From the NCBI GenBank assembly GCA_963995525.1, contig OZ023210.1:21745913-21809912 (forward strand): a stretch of DNA of 64,000 nt, in the 5' to 3' direction. The translations under genes and the position numbers were made by a program. Shown here piece after piece: positions 55,392 through 64,000 of this stretch. Source of the stretch: Escarpia spicata. Its lineage: Eukaryota; Annelida; Polychaeta; Sabellida; Siboglinidae. The notes under the pieces were generated by a model that saw nothing but the letters and a program-made list of their open reading frames with translations, was not told where the DNA came from and did not search any database. How positions within the stretch are numbered: position 1 is the first letter of the stretch; every line of letters begins with the position of its first letter.

Positions 55392-58140
55392 AACAAGATT
55401 GCCATCCATAAAATTAACTCTAGATTTCTGAAAATCTAAGTAGATGATACCTGCTAGTGATCCCTCATCTACGCACTTAGTGATATCTTCCAAAAACATA
55501 ACATTTGTTAAGCATGACCTCGCTTTTAGAAACCCATGTTGAGATGGGTTTAACAAGCTATGTTTAATAAGAAAATCAACCATGTGATCTTTAATTAGTC
55601 TTTCTAATAATTTGATATTAAACTCACTGGTATGTAGTTTGTTTTACTTGTTTCTGGAACCTTTTTTAAATAACGGTATAATGTTTGCGTCTTTCCATTC
55701 TAAAGGAACCACTCCCTTCTAACGACAAGTTGAAAACTGTTGCTAGTGGTACGCTAATTTGTTCTACAATTTCCAATAGTAGTTTGGGCGGAATCCCATC
55801 CACTCCAGGTGATTTATTATCCTTCAAAGCCCTTATAGTCTTAACCACCATTTCCGGGGTTACAATTAACTGTCCTAAATAATCAGATTTCGCCCCCTTG
55901 AACTTAGACTCTGGTAGTGGCAGTGAACTATTACCTTCCCTGGTAAACACCGAACTAAACTACTCAGTTGTAGCTTGGTTTAATGCTTCTTTATAAAGGT
56001 TGTAGTCTTCGTCATTTCCAGTACGTTTATATGACTTCCACATAAGTTGTTAGTACTTAATTTTTCTGATGATTTCTTTCGATAAGTATTTCTTTCTGGA
56101 CCGTTTCCCTTGTTTTATTCAAAGGAACAAATTCATCGACGATGCAATCAATTTCACTCTTTAAGATATTCCAGCATTCTGTTGCTGTCTTAGTTTTCAG
56201 TGTCTTGTTCCAGTCTATTCTTATTAAATATTTCCTCATTTCCTTTGTGGAAATTTCTCCTGAACTGCTTTTTATTATGTCTTTCTGACTTTACTTTGAT
56301 GGTAAAATGTATCTGGTTGTGATCACTACTTCGCAGTGGTTCACATAATTTGACATTGTCAACTAATTCATTCTGTGAGGACAAAGCTATGTCTAACACA
56401 TTCTCACCCCTCGTTCGCTCTAGCACATGTTGTGAAAGGACACAGTTTTGTAGTAAAACTATAAACCTGTGGTCCTTACTCCCCATACTCTGTAAAGATT
56501 TCCATTGTATATGACCATGGTTAAAATCTCCCATAATACATACAGTCCCGTTTGCTAAATTCCGTTATAGCGTTTTGTACTTTCTCATTCTCTTCTATGC
56601 TTATGTTTGGACTTCGATAAACTAACCCCACCGTTAACGTTGAGTTTCCTGTAACTATGCTACAAACAGCTTCTTCGCAATCTGCTTCTCTTTCTAATTT
56701 TATTTCATAAGCCTGGATAGATTCTTTAACATATAAAATAACCCCACCTCCCTTTCTTCCTATTCTATCTTTCCTAAACATTACATAGCCCGTTAGTCCC
56801 AATTCAGCATCTGATACATCAGTGGTGGCCAATATTCGGTTATACCTATTACGTGATGGTCAATATCTTCTACCATAATGTTTAGTTCGCTTCTTTTGTT
56901 TACTATGCTCCTTGCATTTAAATAAACGCATTTATATCCTGATTCAGAACAGTTTTCCAGGCTGTTTTTTATTTGCTGATTTTTTTCTGCTGTCTTTTCT
57001 ATGCCTCCAGTTTCAGGCTTCTCTGTGAAACTCCCCTGCGAATCTAGTTTAAAAAGATGCAGCCTGTCCCACTGTCAACATATTGCAGCAGGTTCTCCGA
57101 GAAAACTGCTGCCCCCTTTCAACTTAGATGGAGGCCATCTTTCATGTACATATCTTCCCTCCCAACAAAGTAGCCCCGTAAATCTATTAATACCACCCCC
57201 CCCCTCTTCTTCACACATCTGCTCAACTAATACGTTGATCGCTATCCTCTTGCAGTTTTTATATGTTTGTTCCCTTCCTCCCTTTACTGACAACATTCCT
57301 GAGATAATAATCTATTGTCTTCTTTAACTTCCTCACTAACTGTCTACACTTCTATACTATCCCAGGTGTTCCCTCCCTGTCTGCATTATTTGTCCCTACG
57401 TGTACTAGTATAGACCCCCCCCCTTGCCATGCCCCAATACCTTGTCTACCCTTTCCGTCACATGTTCTATCCCTGCCCTCGGCAAACAAACAACGACGTC
57501 CTCCCCTTCGCTTAGTGTCTTATCTGTCTTTCTCCGAATAGAGTCGCCCATGAACACCCTCTCTTTTCGCAATGCCCCTCAATCACTGCCTCAGAGTAGC
57601 TCCTTCTCCGGTTTACATATGTCTGGTTGTAGTCTTGTTCCCCTGTGTTCTGTTCTCCTGTCACAATCTCTTCCGTTCCATTCTTTCCTGACGCTGTTTC
57701 TCTTGTCACCTTTCCTCCTGTCATCGTCCCTCCCTACTTATCTTCTGTCACATTTACTCTCACTTCCTTTCTTCCCGTCATCTTTCTTCCCATTGCATTT
57801 CCTTCTCTTCTCTCCCGTCTCTTTTTCCCTCCTACCTCTTTCTCTATGGTTACTTTCTCCCCTGACACCTTCACGCCTGTCACATTTCCTGCCGTCGATC
57901 CTCCAATTTCTTCCCCTCCGATCACCTTCCCCCTCTCAGTCTCCTTTCCTCAGTCTTCTTGCCACTACTCTGCTCCTTCAGTCTCACAGTATTTCCAACT
58001 CTCTCCCTGACTTCTCTCTCCATTATTCCATCTGTCTTAATTGTGATTTTTATCTCCATCCCCTTCACAATATCTACCAACCTAGCTACCACCTTCTCCA
58101 GACATTCCACCTTCCAACACCCCAAGCACTGGTCGTGTTG
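55392..58140 (-). mobile_element. CR1-like LINE copy 3, internally deleted, 3' end kept
   Basis: From 58140 downward: ORF1 from inside its zinc-finger end (LGCWKVECLEKVVARLVDIV), the linker, NQTYVNRRRSYSEAVIEG (about 57580-57620), and the esterase part (57.1-57.5 kb). The endonuclease follows (56190-56832: MATTDVSDAELGLTGYVMF, GLVYRSPNISIEENEK, GDFNHGHIQWKS, SSDHNQIHF). The reverse transcriptase begins with TPEMVVKTIRALKDNKSPGV, SQHGFLKARSCLTN and IIYLDFQK at about 55430, and the body then jumps straight to the 3' end (GGCAATCTTGTT, 55392-55403). The palm and thumb are missing. Frameshifts elsewhere; inactive. Confidence 0.82.
56190..56832 (-). pseudogene. CR1-like endonuclease domain of copy 3
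   Basis: Two overlapping frames cover the apurinic-type endonuclease. The upper one carries SDAELGLTGYVMFRKDRIG, GGGVILYVKESIQAYEIKLE and the VGLVYRSPN word; here the position of the stop in copy 1 is a sense codon. The lower one carries GDFNHGHIQWKS, LERTRGENVLDIALSS and SSDHNQIHFTIKVKSER with the catalytic Asp/Asn and Asp-His. A frame change at about 56525 separates them. The best-preserved endonuclease of the three copies. Confidence 0.75.
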
Positions 58141-58149
58141 CAATCGTTT

Positions 58150-58700
58150 TTATATTATGAAACGTGATTACAACAATATATACAACTGGATCAGGATTTA
58201 GATGAAGTGTCACAGATGATATGTATATACATTTCAACTCCTCTAGTACAAAAATAACCATTTTAGTCCAAAACTCAATGATGTCCGTAAAATATCCAGG
58301 TACGTTGTCACCGGCGTCAGCCGCCTTGGTGACGGGACCTATGTAATTTATCATTGAACTATTATCCCGTTCTCTGTATGATTAAATCGGGTCTATGAAA
58401 CAGAAAGATATTATAACATATATTTTTATAATGCAGTATGTTAAGGTCTATTATTCTGAACTGTTAATAAGATGTAGTCGATTTGGCTCACAACAAGATG
58501 TTTACCATGTGCTACGAGCACGTGGTGCCAGCCGTGGGATGGTACATGGAGCATCCCGTTGCCCGTGTGGTCCAATACATTGTAGTAATTCCACATCAGA
58601 AGATTTGGGCATTTGGTAGGCTGACACTCATATTGATTGTGTAATGTGTTTACTCAATACCTTGATAATATACATATACCTGGTACATATATATATATAT
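58150..58700. other. spacer, nothing recognised
   Basis: No coding or repeat signature is seen apart from the TA run ending at 58710. Confidence 0.4.
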
Positions 58701-59033
58701 ATATATAAATCAGGGTTTATACAGACAACTAACAATTACATTCAAGGGTTTTCTTGGTATAAAAACATGCCATTTTCAAGGGTTTTCAAGGGTGTATATT
58801 TCAGTTATTTATTTCATTTTTCATTTTTTACAGGACCAGTCAATATCATTCCATACCTGGGGTTTACAAGATCGGTTACATATCAATAAATCAAGCAAGC
58901 ACACACTTCAGGAATGAATGAAGCAAATAAACAATCAATCACAGGACCCTAGCCTAGGCTTAGGCTTAGAACGATGTGGAGGATCATCAGGTAAACATTC
59001 AAATAACAAATCAATCTTGACGAAGATGCTTAA

Positions 59034-60159
59034 CCCTCTCGTGGTCAGAACGCCCGAATCAACCCGAGTATGCCTCACGGCCAGAACGCCCGAATCAACC
59101 CGAATACAGGGGCACATTTAAACTGGTACCGCGAAACAGTGTCATCCAATAACGGCAATTTATTTCGGCAGTTAGCATATAATAATATTGAAGTTTCACT
59201 GAGAAGCATCAAAAGTGAGATATGATGGCGATTTCAGTGACTAAATAGCGCCAACCACCAAGCGGTTTTGTAGTCGAACGCAGCGACACACAATTTCCGG
59301 TCCCTCTTTTACGCCACGCAGTGAATATTTTAATAGGGATTTTCAGCCAATGAGATTAAAGTTTAACATTTGCTGCGGGCATAAACATGGAAGCACCCAG
59401 GAGTTATTCCAAAACACGCGTCCGCAGGCGATTTCTACGATTAAATGCTAACTTTTGAGCGGTCTATTTTGTTGTAAAAAAATATTAATGCGCCGCGCAA
59501 CGAAGCGGGTGGTGTTTTTTTTAGCTTTGTTGTAATTCTCGACATTGTCATTATGTCGAACTCCAGTAATTCGGACTTTGATGGGATTTTCCAATCGAGT
59601 TTATAACGAACGCTGCCATCGAAAGGGAATGTTTTGTATTATGATTACGCATTTTAAATATAACACAAACTTAATAGTTTAGACGGGATGACGGCTATGA
59701 TCACAAAGAACGCCATTTTGTATAACATCTTGAAACTACATGCACTCTGAAAAACTTAAATTATTTCAGTTTTATTTACCATAGACATTTAATTAGTTTT
59801 CCATTCTGTAGCATAGTAATTTGTAAACATTTCATACGCAGCATGTAACCGCTAATTATTAATGAAAATTTTTTTTTTAAATGAATTGTTGAAAATTATT
59901 TAAGTATTTTATTTTTGTCAAAATTTAGCAATTCATATTTGGGTAATAAATTTACATATATGTCACATGCTTGGCTAGTTACACCAGGAATTAGTTCTTC
60001 AAATGTAGTGAAAATTTTACTTGAGTCGGATAAATTTTTTTTTTTTTATTTGCATTCATGCAACCCGAGTATATCACATGATTCACTCACAGCTCATTCT
60101 CTCGATTTAATAGGATTCAATAACAGGCACATATATGCATTAATCTGGCCTTGAGAGGG
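59034..60159. mobile_element. piggyBac-like MITE, copy 3 (1126 bp, TTAA flanks)
   Basis: Exact TTAA at 59030-59033 and 60160-60163. Ends and subterminal repeats are as in copy 1 (30029-31153), to which it is almost identical. Differences I see are small, for example in the poly-T run near 60030 and one or two bases near 59600 and 60090. Confidence 0.87.
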
Positions 60160-60227
60160 TTAAGTTAAGTTGTAACTGCCTGTTTATTACATCCAGTAAA
60201 TCAATCAGGAAACAACGTTCACTATAC

Positions 60228-60407
60228 TTATAATACTAGTGTATCGACCTCCGTTCCCGATGAGATGGCGATGTTGATGGATTTTGCGCAAAATCGACAT
60301 GGCGCAGAACGAACGTTTCCCGTCGGATCTCGACACACCCATTCTTTGTATTCCGAGATTGCCAACCATTCATCTTTAAATTTACACTTTCCTTTCTCGG
60401 GAGCCAT
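60228..60407 (-). pseudogene. N-terminal zinc-finger piece of a hAT-type transposase
   Basis: ATG at 60407, stop at 60228, 59 codons. It reads MAPEKGKCKFKDEWL, YKEWVCRDP and SAPCRFCAKSINIAISSG. The W-L ... W ... C-x2-C-x-K-S-x-x-I pattern followed by a Gly is the start of the BED-like finger found at the N-terminus of many hAT transposases. The His pair that would complete the finger is missing because the frame ends first. It sits inside the hAT-like element, so it is a remnant of the parent transposase, not a host gene. Confidence 0.6.
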
Positions 60408-60849
60408 CGTAACGCAAATTCAAATCGACCGATAATAATATTATTTTCAACGAACACGCTTTTGTCGCTTTCCAAAATGGCAACTTAATACCCGTATAAC
60501 CGGTACTTATGGCGCCATCTAGTGGATAATTATTAATATAATTCTTGGTCACTTGGACTCACTCCTCGTGTTTTGTTGATCGCCTTTTAGTTTTGCCGTT
60601 CCGACGTTGAATTTGAATCGCACATTTACTTTAGCACTTATTAAATAATTTATATTACAATGACACGGCTGAGATATAATAGCTTAGTTGCACATTTAAA
60701 GCAAAAACATGCATTTTAAAGGGTTTTCAATGGTTTATTCTGAAAACGGGTGAAAATCAAGGGTTTTTGGGTACTCTTGAACGTAATTTCTAAATTCAAG
60801 AGTTTTTAAGGGTTTTCGGGGATCCGTGCGAACCCTGATATAAATGCTT

Positions 60850-61890
60850 TACTTATTTGTTCTAGGTGTAATTAACAAATGTTTTATTTCTTCCAGATAT
60901 GGACAGAAATGGATATCCATTGTATTATTGACCTCTCTCACAGTAAGCATTTGATCAAATGTTCAGGGACAAAATTTTCACAGTTCAACAAATGTAATAC
61001 TTTTTATTTCGTGTCCTATTGGAACATGCTAGTCTTTAAAAAAATATGCGCAGAAATGTGTGCATTGTGTTTAAGAAATATGAATGACGAGAGAATGGAG
61101 CCACAACAAAGCACTACTAAATATTCTACAAGTAGTGGAATAATTTCTATGTTATGTATATAAACCTATTTCTGTTGCTGTCGCCCATCTGTGTTTTTGT
61201 CAAAACTATGTTTCCAACGCTTAATATTGTATTATCCTCATTTTATATCACACTTCAGTGCTTAAACTATGTTAACAAATGCCTACAAGAGGACTATTAT
61301 GAAAGACCGATGATGCCACACAAAGCATAGTTAATATTGACTTTGTCACGCAACACAAAACGGACATGTGCTGTCAATTTAACAACAATTTCCACAATAA
61401 ACAATACGTAACACTGTCAAATTCATCATCATGCGATATAACAATTTCTCAAGTTTGTTTCACGAATAATGTCTCTAAAATATGATAAACTTACATTTAA
61501 ATCCCAATTATGTCACAGTTATAATGGTCATGCTTACACGTGTCGATCTTGAAACTCAGGGTTTTAGAGTTAGGTGACATTAGTGAATCAAATCAAATTT
61601 CTTTTGCAACAACAACCACACGACAGGATATCTACATAAAACAACCGTTTAAAAAAATAAAGAGTTGTTGCATGGTGGTCACATGGCACGTTATATGGCG
61701 TCTTGCTATGACCCCCAAAACAAATTGCGTTTCGCGTAGTACCGTATTCGTGGGTTTCGATTAGCAAGTTAAGTCGGTATAGCTCACACAGGTTTGTAGT
61801 GGGAAGCATTTATTTTTTATCACATGTCAACTAAACTAACTGTAATATAAAAGGTAAGTTTTTATATACATGTAGTGCAGTATCCAGTCT
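60850..61890. other. spacer, nothing recognised
   Basis: A 94-codon plus-strand frame at 60879-61163 has no family features and no convincing start. Otherwise AT-rich and empty. Confidence 0.4.
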
Positions 61891-61892
61891 TC

Positions 61893-62160
61893 AGGACTGT
61901 TCAAAGCGCTTTACACTTTACTCCCTGACAGACCTGTTTAATCGAACACCATATCGACTTCTCTGGGAAGCATTCAGCCACGCTGCAATTAATGCGCGAA
62001 GACTATTGGTACACAAATTTCCACCACTGTCTATAACCAAGTACTCATCCATACAGCTGAGTAAACTGAGGCAATGTAGAGTAAACGAACTTACCCAAGG
62101 TTCGACACCGCCGCACAGGATTCGAACCCGCGTTCTCTCAATCTTACCGCGGTGCTACTG
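61893..62160 (-). repeat. tRNA-derived SINE, copy 2
   Basis: The body (TCCCTGACAGACCTGTTTAA, ATCGAACACCAT, GCCACGCTGCAATTAATGCG) matches 2521-2735 closely. The B-box GGGTTCGAATC is at 62119-62129, reversed. The A-box side is worn (ACCGCGGTAAGATTGAG). Confidence 0.75.
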
Positions 62161-62164
62161 CTAA

Positions 62165-64000
62165 TATGTATGTTAAATATATATATATATATATATATAT
62201 ATTACTAATGTATATATACAGTATATGACTGAGTTATTTTGAATTAAGGCTTTCGCGTGGCTTCCCTTTATCTGACCATTGTCATATTTTTGCGGAGAAA
62301 GATGATCGTGGCAAATTTGACTGGTGTTACATATAAACTAATCATGCATATATATGCAAACTACATTAAGGCTTGCATATAACATCTAACATTGGAATTA
62401 AGCATGTTTCTTTCTCCTGTTTAATGCACACGGAAAGTTGCGTTTTGTGTGGTATCGGTTAAATGGTATTTAGAGGAAAGCAATTCTCAACAAATTAGTT
62501 ATTCACGCTAGCGCAAGCATTTTTAGATATCTGCCCATATTTACTATACACCATATGGCATATTGTTTGTGCGTATCCTTTGAATTATGTTTGAATGGCG
62601 GACCATTTAATGAAATAAAACAAATGTGTCCAAGTTTCGTGAGAATCGACCTGAGACTTCTGACAATTATTATGAAGTTTGCCATTGTCACTAAATGACG
62701 CAGGTGCCGACAGGTTCCCAAGCTAAACACATTCACGCAAGTCACATTGTCTGATCTGATATGAGACAACTAGTGGAGAGATCAAGTGGCAGTCATCCTT
62801 TATTAATTTCGCCCTAGCAGCCATAACGTATTCAAAAGAGGTGTCGGACAAGGTTTATCACAACCAAATTGGACATTACTATCTACCAATACGTAGAAAT
62901 GTAGAAAATGCTCATCACATTGGAAAATGGCCGCTATCTTGAAAAATGGCAGCCACTTGAGATTTTATGTGATACTTATTTGCATCCAGTTCAAAACAGC
63001 CGTAGACATGAGCTATACGCGCAGTATAAATTATTGTACGCCAAGTAAATTTTAGTGATGAAAATATCAATAAATGTGAAAAAAATTGAAAAACGGCAGC
63101 AATCTTTAATGTTCAAGAACATTTTGAATCTGTGACAATCACCCACTTGATTGGCTGGGTTACGGAAGACTCACATATTTAATTTTCTTGTAGAAAATTT
63201 ACAAATTTCGTTGGAAGTGTTGCTGCAAGAAATTTAACAAAATCGAAGGTTTAAAATGCTTTCGTTGTATTATCACATGTGCAGCACTATGTAGCAGTAT
63301 GCATCAGGAATAACACGTGTAGGTACAAGGACATATTCAGGAAACATATCAAGTACAACACATGCTTTGACATGGCCTTTAAATGCAATGCAGTTTATTC
63401 CATGATGAGTCACTTCTACAACTGAAAATATACACTAATGTTAAAATGGCCGCCATCTTAAAAAAACAGCTGCCATCTTCGATGTTCAGATATAGCTGAA
63501 ATGCATAAAGCAGTATTTTAAATTGGCCAGCTTGAAAAAATAGAATATTTATATCTCCAAAAATATATTTGAAAAAAAGTCGGCCATTTTGACAACAAAA
63601 GACCGCTATCTTGGATGTGCAAATGGTCGACTGTATTGGAAGAAAGTCACAATGAGAATATTCATGCCAAATTTCATCCTTGTATCACAAATTGAACGAT
63701 TGACCTCAAATTTAACCCTAAGCTGCTCTACTATATAATTACAGTATCTCGGGCTTAGAATATGACGTTTGAATAGCGGTCTTAGCCAGAACAGTCAATA
63801 AAATGCAAGGAAAGGTATAATTACACAATTATTGTTTAGTAAATAAATTCTTAATAGTTTTGTTTGATGCGATGTGGAAGACTGCACTGTTAGTCCAGTA
63901 TAAAAACTGACCTCCCGTGATTAACCGCTACGTTATAGATGACACAATACAGCATTGCCACGGAATTGCGCGACGCACTACATAGGACACACCACGATAA
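62165..64000. other. spacer with scattered atggccgccatctt-type motifs
   Basis: A TA run lies at 62177-62203. Between 62920 and 63620 the word ATGGCCGCYATCTT or its reverse occurs several times (near 62925, 63447, 63578 and 63600), suggesting a worn dispersed repeat. YY1-type sites look similar, but no promoter is evident. No lectin exon is found. Confidence 0.45.

Larger units (their letters stand above)
58711..60837 (-). mobile_element. hAT-like non-autonomous element with 8-bp target duplication, hosting a MITE
   Basis: ATATAAAT is present at 58703-58710 and at 60838-60845. The ends are CAGGGTTTATAC and (reversed right end) CAGGGTTCGCAC, and subterminal AAGGGTTTTC-type words lie on both sides. 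An 8-bp duplication and CAG-starting ends are the hAT pattern. The interior contains the third piggyBac-like MITE (59034-60159) and, on the minus strand, a short transposase-type zinc-finger frame (60228-60407). Without the MITE the element is about 1.0 kb. Confidence 0.82.

Overview
This is animal DNA, most likely from a marine invertebrate. It is AT-rich, almost all non-coding, dense in microsatellites and packed with broken transposable elements. The only clear host coding sequence is a set of short intron-bounded exons. The lectin family and the mix of CR1/L2 LINEs, a Penelope-like fragment, hAT-like and TTAA-site elements and tRNA-derived SINEs fit a lophotrochozoan or an invertebrate deuterostome. 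I cannot name the species. There are no operons, CRISPR arrays or bacterial features.

Host content: fourteen minus-strand exons between 332 and 54010 each encode half of an F-type lectin domain (fucolectin / tachylectin-4 / pentraxin-1, FTP). Seven are first-half exons (strand opener, calcium loop, Cys-x-His, WWQVDL, NR) and seven are second-half exons (RLHDI, internal Cys pair, LCEVEVYG). Every exon has a consensus acceptor and donor, is a multiple of three long, and has phase 1 at both ends. Read down the minus strand they give five adjacent first+second pairs: 53128/48307, 43267/37416, 27760/23257, 19909/7800 and 6778/4870. Four orphan halves remain: 53804-54010, 34955-35167, 3363-3575 and 332-559. 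This is either one long multi-domain lectin gene or a tandem cluster. I see no signal-peptide exon. None of the five adjacent pairs keeps the whole His/Arg/Arg fucose-binding triad.

Mobile DNA, left to right: a foldback element (2.0-2.45 kb) and a SINE (2.5-2.8 kb); opposed CA and TG arrays (3.7-4.1 kb); a 300-bp tandem duplication with a hairpin (8.5-9.1 kb); fragments of a transposon-type protein (9.3-9.8 kb), a Penelope-like GIY-YIG end (10.5-11 kb) and a LINE 3' end (11.3-11.9 kb); a CR1-like LINE (12.5-15.47 kb) ending in a 200-N gap; a 3.7-kb element with long terminal inverted repeats whose broken gene looks like an XPG/FEN-type nuclease plus a Cys-rich tail (15.68-19.35 kb); L2-like and other LINE ends (20.1-21.6 kb); a MITE (22.3-22.9 kb); a 3.15-kb TTAA-flanked element (23.7-26.9 kb); a second CR1 copy split by an L2 fragment and a piggyBac-like MITE (28.5-34.1 kb); an L2-like LINE split by a hAT-like deletion derivative (40-42.9 kb); nested foldback and TTAA elements (43.5-44.95 kb); a second copy of the piggyBac-like MITE (49.4-50.5 kb); a third, internally deleted CR1 copy (55.4-58.1 kb); and a hAT-like element holding the third MITE copy (58.7-60.8 kb).

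Most of these elements lie in the introns or spacers of the lectin array, which accounts for its large size. Calls for domain families rest on motif recognition by eye. Exon ends come from reading splice sites. Element ends are exact only where target-site duplications are quoted.
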